Shown in pieces: positions 33,750-45,074 of a stretch of 64,000 nucleotides of DNA (its first letter is position 1; each line of letters opens with the position of its first letter). Under the pieces are notes generated by a model, which did no database searches, had not been told where the DNA came from, and saw only the letters and a list, made by a program, of their open reading frames with translations. This DNA is from Sambucus nigra (lineage: Eukaryota > Streptophyta > Magnoliopsida > Dipsacales > Adoxaceae), in assembly GCA_949130495.1 (NCBI GenBank), contig OX422223.1, forward strand, positions 74,646,751 through 74,710,750, written 5' to 3'. The position numbers and the translations under genes are program-made.

Positions 33750-35027
33750 CTTAAAACACCATTAGTTTGGTGAATAACTACCCTCGGCTAAGATGAGGGT
33801 GAATGGTAAGGACGACCATCCATTCACTCTCAAGAAAGACGAGGGAGGACTTATGTTTAAAAACACCATTAGTTTGGTGGATAACTACCCTCGGCTAAGA
33901 TGAGGGTGAATGGTAGGGACGACCCTCTATTCACTCTCAAGAAAGACGAGGGAGGACTTATGTTTAAAAACACCATTAGTTTTGTGGATAACTACCCTCG
34001 GCTAAGATGAGGGTGAATGGTAGGGACGACCCTCCATTCACTCTCAAGAAAGATGAGGGAGGGCTTATGTTCACAAAAACCATCAGTTTGGTGGATAACT
34101 ACCCTCGACTAAGATGAGAGTGAATGATAGGGACAACCCTCTGTTCACTCTCAAGAAAGACGAGGGAGGACATGTTTAAAAACACCATTAGTTTGGTAGA
34201 TAATTACCTTCATCTAAGATGCGGGTGAATGGTAGGGATGACCATCCATTCACTCTCAAGAAAGACGAGGGAGGACTTATGTTTAAAAACACCATTAGTT
34301 TCGTGGATAACTACCCTCGACTAAGATGAGCGTGAATAGTAGGGACGACCCTCCATTCACTCTCAAGAAAGAAGAGGGAGGACTTATGTTTAAAAACACC
34401 ATTGGTTTGATGGATAACTACCCTCGGCTAAGATGAGGGTCAATGGTAGGGAGGACTCTCCATTCACTCTCAAGAAAGATGAGGGAGGACATATGTTTAA
34501 AAACACCATTAGTTTTGTGGATAACTACCCTCGTCTAAGATGAGGGTGAATGGTAGGGACGACCCTGCATTCACTCTCAAGAAAGACGAGGGGGGGCTTA
34601 TTTTTACTAACACCATCAGTTTGGTGGATAACTACCCTCGCCTAAGATGAGGGTGAATGATAGGGACGACCCTCCATTCACTCTCAAAAAAGACGAGGGG
34701 GGTTATGTTTAAAAACACCATTAGTTTGGTGGATAACTACCCTCGGCTAAGATAAGGGCGAATGGTAGGGACGACCCTCCATTCACTCTCAAGAAATAAG
34801 AGGGAGGAATTATGTTTAAAAACACCATTAGTTTGGTGGATATCTACCCTCGGCTAAGATGAGGGTGAATGGTAGGGACGACCCTCCATTCACTCTCAAG
34901 AAAGACGAGGGATGACTTATGTTTAAAAATAACATCAGTTTGGTGGATAACTACCCTCGGCTAAGATGGGGGTGAATAGTAAGGACAACCCTCCATTCAC
35001 TCTCAAGAAAGATCAGGGAGGACTTGG
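33750..35027 (+). repeat. 12-copy, about 107-bp hairpin-forming minisatellite
   Basis: Head-to-tail units of about 107 bp, each with 'aacaccattagtttggtgga', 'taccctcggctaagatgagg' and 'gaatggtagggacgaccctc'. Unit marks fall near 33761, 33868, 33975, 34082, 34188, 34293, 34401, 34508, 34615, 34711, 34828 and 34933. Within each unit a gaatgg arm faces a ccattc arm across a short loop, giving a potential stem of roughly 15-20 bp. The array ends just before the antisense gene's stop. Confidence 0.95.
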
Positions 35028-35784
35028 AGGCACATCAGCACAAATCATAAAAGTGGCAATATAGAGGACTAAAGGAGAAGGAAAGCACTTTCATTACAAA
35101 AATGAAGAGTTATAGTACATGTCCAAAAGAAAGTAAAAGACAAGCTTTACAAGTAGAGAGTATAGACCACAGACGGCCACCCTAATGAGCACTATCAGAA
35201 GGTAGAGGCCTAGCATCATCGAGCAGAGTCCCCTCGGCAACCACAACAAAAGGCTGATCCTCAGACGTATCAGTGCTTTCAATGTTTATGTGATATTCCA
35301 CATGAGCTAGAGCCTCAGAGATGAGGGGGTCGTCCATCTCCACTGCCCCTAAAGAAGGACGGATAAACGATACTGCGTCAGCAAACTTTAAGACGACCTA
35401 CCAACAGGACGTCTTGATTCCTCTCTCCAAGTATTCAAGACCGAAGCCTTGGAAATCTTAGAAGAGTTTATAGGCCTCCATAGCATCATCCTCAGCCCTT
35501 TGGATAGCTACAGTAAGATCGTTCATGAATTGGGTGCCCTCATTGGTTAAAGACTCGTCCTTAGCTATAATGAGGTCGTCCTTCAGTTTTAGTTGAGCAG
35601 CATGCTCCTTTGTAAGCTCGCCCGAAACCCTCGCATGATCGGCCTTCATATTCTCTATCTCAGCCTTCACAGTATCCAACTCAGTCTTCAAGTCAGCCTC
35701 ATGTTTAATAGCTCTCTTAGCCTCATGAAACTTATGTTAGTTCTCAGCCATCCATTTGGTGGCAAAGGTGAAGGCGCAGAAAGA

Positions 35785-35876
35785 CTGTGAAAGACAAGAG
35801 AAAGGTTATATTGAAGGGCCGAGGGAACAGTTAGTAAAATATTGGTGAATCAAAATTGAAGAGATGACAGAAATAC
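35785..35876 (-). other. Inferred intron 2 of the antisense gene (92 bp)
   Basis: Minus-strand donor cag|gtattt and acceptor ctttcacag|tctttc, pyrimidine-rich before the AG. Splicing joins YDFGLHTLAQ to SFCAFTFATKWMAEN in frame. Confidence 0.55.
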
Positions 35877-36319
35877 CTGAGCTAGAGTATGAAGCCCAAA
35901 GTCATAAACTTTGGTCGGGGGCATCTTGGCCAAAAAGTCATAATCTGAAGCCAATGCTGCTTGAGAACATGGAGTCCTTGGCAGCTCTCATGTTGGCAAT
36001 TAAAGAGGTAGGGTCGGCCTTTAGAAAGGTCACATTAGACGACCAATAGGATCCCATGCACGAGGAAGAACTAGTTACATCGGTATTATCTGTGGGACCT
36101 CCACCCTTGCCCTTGCACGAGAATTAGGTCGACTGCCAATAGGGGCTTCTAGCTCCTTCCGCTTGCGGGTCTCAATGGTCAGCTCCACTGGGGTCGGCCC
36201 CACTGCCTTTGCCTTCTTATGGGTCAGCTGAGGCTCGTTACCCTTCTTTTTACCCAGGACAAACATCAAACTAGGGGCAGTTATTTCCCAAAGTTAATCA
36301 GATATGTTTGGAGGTCGAC

Positions 36320-36401
36320 CTGAAAAAATGAGACGACACGTCAGAAACAAGAAACAATAATGAGGAAACGCTTGAAAAGAATTAAAACAAAAGCAACTCA
36401 C
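36320..36401 (-). other. Inferred intron 1 of the antisense gene (82 bp)
   Basis: Minus-strand donor tat|gtgagt and acceptor ttttttcag|gtcgac. Unspliced, the frame hits stops in this stretch; spliced, it runs from TKLC into RPPNISD and on into the Lys-rich segment in frame. Confidence 0.6.
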
Positions 36402-37642
36402 ATAATTTTGTCAATGGGCCGACCCTCAGACTAGCTTCTTTGAGGAAATGAGGGGCCATTAAATCTTTAAACTTGGGTATCTCACCCTCCTTCCCTCGGT
36501 CCCTCAGGTGGTCGGCGATAACACTTTCATCCAAGCTAAGCCCAAGGTCTGACCTTGCTTTCATGGAGGGGTTAGACCATTCCTTTGGGAACCTCAGGCT
36601 ACCTTCAAGGGGCTCAAGCCCGATGAGGAATTCCCAGTCCCCAGAAACGAAGAAGAACCTTTTCTTCCAATCATGGTTAGAAGTTTGTGCTACGTGGAAA
36701 AGTTTTTTGTCTGACCTCCCAGCCCCTAGATGGAAATATCCAGGTTTCTTGGACGAGGAGGTGATGTTGTAGCAGGCCAGGAACAAATCCATCGAGGGCT
36801 CATCAGTAAACATGTTCTTCCAGAGGGATATGTAGTCGAGGATGGTCCTCCAGGATTTAGGAGGAAGTTGGGAAAGAGCAACCCCGAGGGAAGAAAGTAT
36901 GTCAACTATCGCAAGATTAAGAGGGAACCTAACGCTGACCCTAAACATCTACTCATAAACAACAACTTCTCCTTATCCCCTTGGAAGACCCTATCATCTT
37001 CATTCGGGATCCTCATATTTACGTTGGGCTTTATACTAAAGAGATGCCTCTATAGTAAGAGGTCACGATCCCTAACAGACGAAACGAAAGTCGAGGCCCC
37101 TGAGGTATCAACCTGATCATTATTGGAATCCTCACTATCATCTTTAGCGCCATTTGCCTCATCCTCAGCTCTCTCATCCCCATGCCTCTCAGCCTCGTCA
37201 TTTATTAGAGGGCCATATGGAAAAGCTGCTTGGAAAGCAAGGGGGACATGGCTGTCACAAGGATAGCCTCAGGATGAACGGTTCCCTCGACCTGTCGATT
37301 TGGGCTAAGTGTTGGTGCGTCTCTTCTCCCAGAAGTCCCGGCACCCATTGGAGATAATGCTCTGGTGTCCATTCCTCCCTCTTGCATCTGACACTCGGTT
37401 GGACGATAAGAAGACCCAAAGGCCTCAAAGAGTATAACTGTGGCTAATGGAATTGGGAAAATGGGTCGTACCCAAACAGGGTCGGCCCCACGTCTACGCT
37501 CGTTCTCTTCCTCTATTCTCCTGATCTCTGAAAAGCACTTCTCTCTCAAAGTTGGAAACTCAGCGGCTAAATCATAAAGCCTTTGGAGCATTAAGATGAA
37601 GATCCTACACTTTAGGAATTTTCTCAAATAAAATACAAACAA

Positions 37643-38280
37643 GTTAGATAGTTGACTCAGTTGACTTTTGGATTGAACCTAGAGAAATAAAAGGTTTTTG
37701 TAAAAAAGTTTTTGTGGTGAACGCCCAAGAACATGAAGAACAAGATTCACAGGAGAAGAAGGCCAGAAGTTCATCGGAGAACCTCAAAATGACAAAACTC
37801 AAGGCAGAACCACCGTTAGATGGTGGAAGAGGAACCAATGAGAGTCTATTGCCCAATATCTAGCCCTATAACCGCCAGAGGAAGGCGGGTTCACACGCCA
37901 GAAAAATGTAAAACAACCAAGAAAATGTGCAGGAGATACCCAAAGCAGAAACCAAAGAAAATGGAGGATAAAGGGGAAATTGGAGCAGAGAAGTTACCTG
38001 GGGGTGACGATTGAAGCTGAACAAATCTTGGAATACTAGAGAAAAGGAAGAAATTACAGAGATGGCGTTCAAGCTACTAAAACTAGAGAGAGAACGTGCG
38101 CGCGAAGAAAAAGAGGAAAGAGAGAAATGCTTGAAAAATAGTTAAATACTTTGTCATTAATAGGACCACCAACCAAAGCGGTGTGCAGCGCACGAGGAGA
38201 ACCATCATTAGGGCACAAAGCCCCAAAGTGTGGTGTGCAACCGTCATTTCTAGAGAACAGAAATGATGATTGACACCTGA
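37643..38280. other. Region upstream of the antisense gene, end of the Tat-lineage element
   Basis: About 640 bases with no supported gene. It would hold the antisense gene's promoter and 5' exon if it has one; small open frames here show no known motif. No copy of the 26510-27403 LTR is visible before the Ogre-like LTR starts. Confidence 0.45.
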
Positions 38281-38679
38281 TGCATGGACATAAATTTCCA
38301 ATTGAGTCCCTATATTATTTTGACTTAATTCCGTGAACAAAACTATGTTTGTAATATGTCATAGGGGGATTTTTATTTTGTCACGATCCCACTTGGTCTA
38401 TGACGTATTGAAGAAAATTGAAGACGTTGCACCAAAGCTTCAAAGAATTAATCATGCCAAAGTTTAATTGATGAAAGTTTAATTATCTTTTTAGATGCCC
38501 CATTCTGTTACCTCTAACTCGCCTTAGGTCCTTAGTACCTCCCTTCATCACTACAAACCCAGGTCATGTCTCGAGTACTGAACTAGAAGGATCGGGCACT
38601 CCCAGGCTCCGTTTGACCAAAAAGTCAAACTCTTCATCTCGATCGAGGCTCAATGAATCTTTGAAGGGCACTAAAATCC

Positions 38680-39240
38680 ATTTCCAATGGTTCGCCCTGT
38701 GCGCGATTTCGATTTACCATACGGACAAACGATCCGTTTGCATTCGAAACTTGATCCGGAGGCCATCGGGCACTCCCGGGTTCTGTTTGACCTAAGTCAA
38801 CTCTTAAACTCGACCGAGACTGAATTAATCTTCTAAGGTCACTAAATCCCCCTTTCAACGGTCCACTCCGTGCACGATTCCGACTTACCATGCGGGCGAA
38901 CGATCCGTTTGACTCCAAGAGGTCACCGAATGCTTCTAGGGCCCGGTTGACCAAAGTCAACTCCCCAAACCGGGTCAAACTCTTTGGAATGTCAAAGTAA
39001 ATCTCCTAACCTTTCCAATGGTCCACCCCATGGGCGATTCGGACTTACCATGCGTACGAACGATCCGTTTGCGTCCGAATGATTCCAAGTCCAATGGACC
39101 GACAAACGCTTCTGAGCCATATTTGACCCAAATTCAAGTCCCGAACTCGGGATAAGTCCAAGGACTTTCAAAGGTATATTAATTACCTTTCCAACGGTTT
39201 GCCCCGTGCGCAATTCTGACCAACGGTTTGCCCTCGGCAA
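38680..39240 (+). repeat. About 165-bp diverged tandem repeats in the LTR U3
   Basis: Four spaced blocks of 'caa(t/c)ggt...ccc(t/c)gtgcgcgatt' near 38687, 38857, 39017 and 39196; three carry 'gaacgatccgtttg' (38731, 38902, 39061). Spacings are 159-179 bases. Confidence 0.85.
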
Positions 39241-39355
39241 CCAATTTTCCGAAAAGGCCTGAAACACACTGCCAAACGGCAGGTTCCAGACCCTGCCTAT
39301 CGGCGGGTGTCGATAGGCAGGACCAGTTCTATGCCGATCAGTAATGACCTGGGCC

Positions 39356-39363
39356 TATAAAAT
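39356..39363 (+). promoter_or_regulatory. TATA box of the Ogre-like LTR
   Basis: ctataaaa after 'gacctgggc', downstream of the U3 tandem repeats. Confidence 0.6.
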
Positions 39364-40577
39364 GAGGTCTTCACCTCATTTTCAAGGGGAACCCAGATCT
39401 GATACAAATCGCTCCCAGCAAATCCCAAAAACCTCTCTCGAAGGCAGTGCGATTTCAACATCCAAATCCCTTCCTAACTTCCACTTTTCATCATCCTTTT
39501 CATCAAACTTGGTGAAATATCCACTCTCCATCATCATCCAAGTGCAAGGGCTGCTCTCCAACATTCAAGATCAAGCTCAAGATCTTCAAGAAGGTCCAAT
39601 TTTCTGAACTTTCTCTTCGAATTATCTTAAACTCGCAATAACTTGTTTTATTACTTAGCACTTTTATTATCTCATCTCACACATCCTAATATACTTTTTA
39701 TTTAGTATTATTGCACATCTCCTATTTTCATATAAATAAAACCCAAAAACAAACAATAAAAAGTGGGTTTGCTCATAAATTCCAAATAGGGATTCTCATA
39801 CTTTTCTCACACTTTTTTCACAACTAAAACACTTTTTCTACACACACACACTCACAAATAAGAGATCCTCATTTGGATTTATGGGATAAACCCACCCCTC
39901 GTTTTGTATACAAACTACGTGGACTTTGATGCCTTTATAGGCTACGTAGGTGTCTCGGGGTAAAACCCGAGACTCGAGTCCTATTTTCACTTTCTCCATA
40001 ATTTTCTACTTCTCTAAAATCCCATTTTCCTATATTCTACATACTTGTTCTTAGTGACGTATTACCCCCATATGCGCTATCGTTCCATTATAACGATCAA
40101 CGTAAGGGTAATCACGTAAATCTTATTTTCTAATATTATTCTTATACCTTCCTACGGATGACTCACTTTATCTCTTCCATAATACAAGTTGAGGATTCCT
40201 ATCTCCATTATATATAACACATGCACACATATCACGGGGAAAAATAAAGGAAAATAGCAAATATCCAAGAAAGACCGAAAGGGCGGAATGGGTGCCTAAC
40301 ACCTTTCCATTTCATAACTTAGCCTCCGAACCCTTCTCGAATCATTTTTGGTTTCGCATGCACCAGTATGTCTTTGGATGCCATCGTTCGGGATGGCTTC
40401 CCCTTTTTCTTTTGTCTGTTTTGAGTAAAATAGACTGGCGACTCTGAATCTCTCTACATTTTTACATCTCATCTCAAATGATGCCGGCCGAAGATCTCCC
40501 GAGAGGGATGCACGGGACCCAAAGATCCTTTCCTTCGTGCTCCCGCCCCCGCAGGCGAGGATCGAGGATGGCCACAG

Positions 40578-40595
40578 TGGCGACTCTGTTGGGGA
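40578..40595 (+). other. PBS of the Ogre-like element
   Basis: tggcgactctgttgggga, one base from the tggcgactctgctgggga found in many plant gypsy elements, one base after the LTR end. Confidence 0.8.
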
Positions 40596-41815
40596 TTTTG
40601 TATGTTTTGAGGGCTTGACTCTATTTACATGGATGCTATATTTGTTTATATTTCCCATATATCTGCATGTTCCCCTTTTCCATGTGTATCCCATGCTTAT
40701 GCTTCTGTTCACATACTTGTAGAAAATTCTCCATGTACACTTCACACCACGTGCACCTAGGATCACATATATCCACATGTTTCACGCATCACCCATCCAT
40801 ACTTGGTGTACCTTTGGTACTTGTACTTTTCTCCCTGTTTGGCATAATCAAGAAAGACATTCTCATCATAAGATACTAATAGGAAAATCATGCATGATTC
40901 ACACGACATCACCAAAGAGCACTGTTATTGACCAAATTTTATCCAGTTACTGGAGGGTCACTTCGTGATGGGCGCTGGTCCGGAAGGTCACAGTTAGCCT
41001 AAGCGATATGACTCTCACCTTTCATTGGCCAAGTACCTTCGACATATATTGAACGGCTCTCCCGCATCGTACCGCTTGACCGAAGTCATGACGAGAGGTA
41101 TATCGCAGGAAATTCGTTCACGTACGCCGAGTATAACGAATTCGCTCTCACACGTACCGTCCCCACGAGGTATATAGTGAGGCAATTCACGTACATTCAT
41201 GTATATCAAATGACTTATCCACACGTACCGATTGCCCGTAAGAGCAAGACGTATATCGTGGAAGTCACGCCAAAGGGGGGAACCCATGTCGATTCACCCA
41301 ACCAAGTGCATACCCACATATAGGTGTCAAACCTAGGACACGCACTTTAAATTGCCGGTTTCGACCCGAAACTCTGTCGAAATTCTGGGTCGGCCTGCCA
41401 CCCAATTTTTGTGCATTTTTAAAATGGGACCCTATTCGTGAGCCTGGTTACAAGTCCAGCCGTAGCTTTGCATACATTAAAAACCTCACTTTTCCAGGCT
41501 CGGGTCCCGTCCGGCATTTCATTTAGGAGAATTAAATACAAGTGAGAACATAATAATCATGCTGAGTTCCGTCTCCAAAATCATTTCTCCCCTCTTTATC
41601 AAAAATCCAAAAACATTTCTCCCTTCTTTATCAAAAATCCAAAAATTGTTTTTTCTTTTTTTTCTCAAAAATAAATCCCATTCTACACCTTCTCAGGTTA
41701 ATCGCAAGCCCTTGTCCTGGCTCCCTATTGGCTTCGGTCTTCAATCAAATCACCCCAAAATTTCTTCCGTTCCTCTGCTACTTCTTTTGAGTTCGGAATC
41801 CATCCACTTTCCATA
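40596..41815 (+). other. Leader of the Ogre-like element
   Basis: 1.2 kb between PBS and gag without a supported gene. It contains repeated cacgtac/gtatat phrases near 41090-41260 of unknown meaning. Ogre elements may carry an extra ORF here; none is seen. Confidence 0.5.
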
Positions 41816-43171
41816 GAGAATACATATCAAGTACCAGTCATACAGCCGAATCTGACGGCAGTCCTAACTCACCTCGTGTCCAAGATTGACAACCTCCAAA
41901 CTGAAGTCCGAGAGATGCAATGAAACCAGGTTCCTATTCCTCAAGAGCCCGAGGCCCTATTCCCTCGTGCTACGGGTCCACCCAAGCCTATCTGGGTTTC
42001 TGAAGAATATCAGCACGCTCCACGTGTCCCTCCTGTCAATGAGCCACCGCCTGCCCAGCTTTCGATGCCAAACGTTGCCCAGCCCGTGGCTAAGCTGCCT
42101 AGGGTCGTTGATCCAAAAGAGGAGGAGTTGAAAAAAGTCAAATAGGATCTCAAGATGCTCACCAAGAAGTTCGACCAAGTCAGAATATCTAGGAATTACA
42201 TGGACTACACCCACATGTCTCCTTATCCTAAAGCGAGGTTACCCGAGAAGTTCAAGATGCCAAATATCGAGAAGCTCGGAGGGAGTGGACCCCCGATTGT
42301 TCATATTCGCATTTATCATCATCCCATGACTTTACTAGGGGTTTCTGAAGAAGTTATGGCCCAATTATTTCAGCAAACTTTGAAGGACAGTGCCCTCCGA
42401 TGGTTTTTGTCTCTCGAGGAATCCAGAATTCGTACCTAGGAGGATGTAGCCCGAGAATTCATGTCGCAGTACAAATACAACGAGGAGCTTAAGGTCACCC
42501 ATCGTGATTTAGAGCTTCTCAAACAGAATCCTGGGGAATCAGTCAGTAACTTCATAACCCGGTGGAGGGAGCAAACAACTACCATGACCAATCGGCCATC
42601 TGAGGAAGAACAGGTCAACATAGTGAAGAAGAACTTCTTGCCCCATGTCTGAGTGACGATGGGAGGACAATACTATCCCCACTTTTGAGATCTCAGAGAA
42701 GCATGAGTAGATATCGAGGAAAGCCTTGCTAAAACGGAGGTTGAACCGAAGAAGGTGTTCGGACAGTTCACCCCTAAAAAGTATGACAAGCCTGTCGGTG
42801 CTACAGTCTCAACCATCAATAACATCTCTCAACCAACCACATCATGGGCACCAGAAAGCCGCCCTGCCCCCATCCGAAGGGAATACACTGAGCTCCATGC
42901 TCCCCTCTCCAAAGTTCACCAAGCCCTGTTAAGTCGAAACCTCATGAAACCCTTGGATCCCTGTCCATTGCCAAATCCACTCCCAAGAAACTTCAAGGCC
43001 GATGCTCATTGCGACTTTCACCAAACTTCTGGCCATACCACCGACCAATGCTTTCACCTTCGAATCATAATCCAAGATCTTATGACCGGGGTACCAGCGC
43101 CCCACCAGCCAATCCTAAACCAAACACTACTCACAACCCACTCCCAAATCATGCCAATGCCACCTTCTTAG
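41816..43171 (+). pseudogene. Ogre-like gag (one frame, about seven stops)
   Basis: The whole stretch reads in a single frame interrupted only by point stops (about 41919, 42144, 42437, 42650, 42686, 42704 and near). Features in order: a Leu/Gln coiled-coil-like start, Pro-rich linker, capsid core (LPEKFKMPNIEKLGGSG, then SALRWFLSLE and VSNFITRWREQ), PLDPCPLPNPLPRNF, and knuckle CDFHQTSGHTTDQC at 43010-43051. At least one stop stands where Trp is expected (T-stop-EDVAREF), the kind of change made by C to T or G to A transitions. Confidence 0.85.
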
Positions 43172-44051
43172 AAGACCCAGATTTTGATCCCTCAACTCAA
43201 ATCACACCCATATACTCTCCTAAACCTCTTCAAAATTGCCCATATTTCCTCCTACACCCTACTAGCCTCGCTAATCAGGCATTGTCACTCCTTACCGGAG
43301 CATGCATCGTTGTTCGTACCCGTTCTGAAAATGGAAGTAGGGAATTGTCAGAAGTGTTAAACCAACTCCTAGAGTTCGGGCTGAAATTGCCCTCGTAGAT
43401 GGTCATCGATTGCCAAAGGTTCAGTACACTTTTCTTGGAAGCACTGAAATGGGCCCGAGATTCAGACAAGTGGGTGGTGCCAACCGATGAAGTCAACCTA
43501 GATGATGTTGTCCAGATTATGGCAGAATTATTCGGGCAAACCAATAGCATTTGTGGTATCACCGGGTTACTTGATTCTTTAAAGCTACAAGGGTGCTTAG
43601 TCCCTTCAACCATACATATCCCCACAGAATGGAAAGACCTGTATGAAGAAGCCGTTGAAGTTATGGAATTCACCGACTTTACATGGAAAGACAGAATTGT
43701 GGCCACCGGATGGGGGGGGGGGGAGAATTCAAAAATTTGAATGAAGAACAAGCTTCAGGAAGAATTAGCCCAGAAGCCGACATATGTGGGATGATATCAT
43801 TTGAAGAACTCCTCGGAGAAATAAACAGGGTGATAGAACAACCTGAGATTGACGAGGAAATGGAATTCATATTCTTCCCTTCTTTAGTAAATCACATGAC
43901 CGGATCATGGAGACATTACCAAGTTCCAAGCTCACTACTAGCAAATGACAAGGGGAAGGGCGTTGAAAACCTTACTATGCCAGAGATGACCATCGAGGAG
44001 AGCAAGATCCTCGATCAACTGAAGAAAACTCAAGCTAACATCACTCTATAG
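43172..44051 (+). pseudogene. Ogre-like gag-protease linker (broken)
   Basis: Two overlapping open pieces (43399-43740 and 43683-44051) in different frames meet at a G-run (about 43714-43723), which could have slipped. The second piece is acidic and ends KILDQLKKTQANITL just before the protease piece, a linker phrase familiar from Ogre-type polyproteins. Confidence 0.55.
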
Positions 44052-44060
44052 GGGCTTTTC

Positions 44061-44831
44061 ATGTCTTCCCAGCTGCACATAAATGCTTTAATCAAGCTGC
44101 TCACTGAACCCACAGTTCCTCCGTCTACCACACCAGAAGAAGCGGTAAATCTGGTCGGATCCTTGACCTCTACTAGAATGCTATCATTTTCTGAAGAAGA
44201 AATCACCAGAATTGGGCCGAATCACAATTATGCGCTCAACATCTCCATCGAAGTTATGGAGAAGGCCGTGCCACTCTCTCTTGTCAATAACGGATCCTCC
44301 TTCAATGTCTGCCCACTGAGAACCTTCAAGTGTTTAGGCCTGAAAGAAAGCGACCTCGCTCCAACCTCCGCCGCTGTACGTGCCTATGATAATACCCACC
44401 GGGAGGTGATGGGATCCATAAAACTTGTAATAGGGGTTGGCGCTATAAACCCTGTCATTGAATTCCAAGTCATAGACATTCCAGCTTATTTCAACTTGTT
44501 GCTCGGACGACCCTGGCTCCACAGTATCAAGGGTGTGTCTTCCTCACTCCATCAGAAATTGAATTTCTTTGCCGACGGGCGAGTCATCACCATTTTGGGC
44601 GATGAGGAAAATGTCAAGGGTGCAAGCACCAACAGTCTAATCATTGAGATACAGCACGAGTCAAATGATATGCTCCTATCAAGATTTCGAGTTGAGCCAC
44701 TCCTACTCCCGAAAGGGGACGATTTCAAAGAAAGGGTTTGTCCAGAATATTACCCTCATTTCAATGTTAATGTGATTCAGATGTTCAAAAACATGCACTT
44801 CATGCCCGGACTGGGGCTAGGGAAAAGGTAG
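44061..44831 (+). pseudogene. Ogre-like aspartic protease with G-patch-like tail (active Asp changed)
   Basis: 256 codons. VPLSLVNNGSSFNVCPL near residue 75 is the active-site region; the family has DNGSS, so the catalytic Asp is Asn (fits G to A). VRAYDNTHREVMGSI and NLLLGRPWLHSI near residues 106 and 146 are conserved protease-tail segments. FMPGLGLGKR at the end is the G-patch-like motif that follows protease in this group; it then meets a stop where the RT linker should continue. If active it would process the polyprotein. Confidence 0.85.
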
Positions 44832-45074
44832 GAATGGATACTTGAGCCCATCGAACTGAAGAAAGCTTTCCCTCCTTGTGGCTTGGGGTATAAACCATCA
44901 GAATAAGAGCTCAGAATGATCCACCAGCCTCGACCGAAGAGAATATTAGATTGCATCCAAACTATCCCAAGAGGCTCCTCGAATGGATGATTCATCAAAG
45001 AAGGCAAAGACTTCACCTTTTATGGTTTTCCAGAACCATGGTATGACCGTACAAATAAGAATATAAAGCCTAGA

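Larger units (their letters stand above)
35182..37642 (-). pseudogene. Antisense extra gene of the Tat-lineage element, two inferred introns
   Basis: Read on the minus strand. Exon 1 (about 37642-36402) holds a Ser/acidic N-terminal part and a globular domain (RFPLNLAIVDILSSLGVALS, then a region around SGDWEF), the style of plant proteins grouped as 'putative gypsy type transposon' (Pfam Transposase_28-like, from memory). Exon 2 (36319-35877) begins Lys-rich (LGKKKGNEPQ). Exon 3 (35784-35182) encodes a coiled coil (KTELDTVKAEIENMKADHAR) and an acidic tail ending SDSAH-stop. Introns 36401-36320 and 35876-35785 have gtgagt/ttttttcag and gtattt/ctttcacag borders and join the surrounding frames. 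One frameshift near 36950-37200 and several in-frame stops break it. Function unknown. Confidence 0.7.
26510..38280 (+). mobile_element. Tat-lineage Ty3/gypsy element with antisense gene, 3' LTR missing
   Basis: 5' LTR about 26510-27403, PBS 27407-27423, gag, protease, RT-RNase H, a second RNase H before integrase, integrase, a 12-copy minisatellite, then an antisense gene. The second RNase H upstream of integrase and the C-x2-H-x4-H-x4-C gag knuckle are Tat-lineage traits; antisense extra ORFs downstream of pol are known from Tat relatives such as Grande and Retand. All enzymes are damaged. I see no copy of the 5' LTR downstream; at 38281 an Ogre-like LTR begins instead, so the end was deleted or displaced. 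Confidence 0.85.
38281..40576 (+). repeat. 5' LTR of the Ogre-like element (about 2.3 kb)
   Basis: Start inferred from homology with 51926-52090; end is ...GGCCACA just before the PBS. U3 has four about 165-bp diverged tandem units (38687-39240), TATA box at 39356-39363, and an R/U5 tail with 'gggtgcctaacacctttcc' typical of Ogre-type LTRs. Confidence 0.7.

Noticed and set aside
33750..35027. Centromeric satellite
   Set aside because: Only 12 copies, confined to one spot inside a gypsy element between integrase and the antisense gene.
33750..35027. CRISPR array
   Set aside because: Repeats are contiguous 107-bp units with no variable spacers, in a plant genome.
40596..41815. Extra ORF1 upstream of gag, as in some Ogre elements
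   Set aside because: Only short frames without domain signatures; no coding stretch could be supported.
44832..45074. Ogre-type intron between protease and RT
   Set aside because: The segment reads as a stopped linker in the expected order and I see no convincing donor/acceptor pair that improves the frame.
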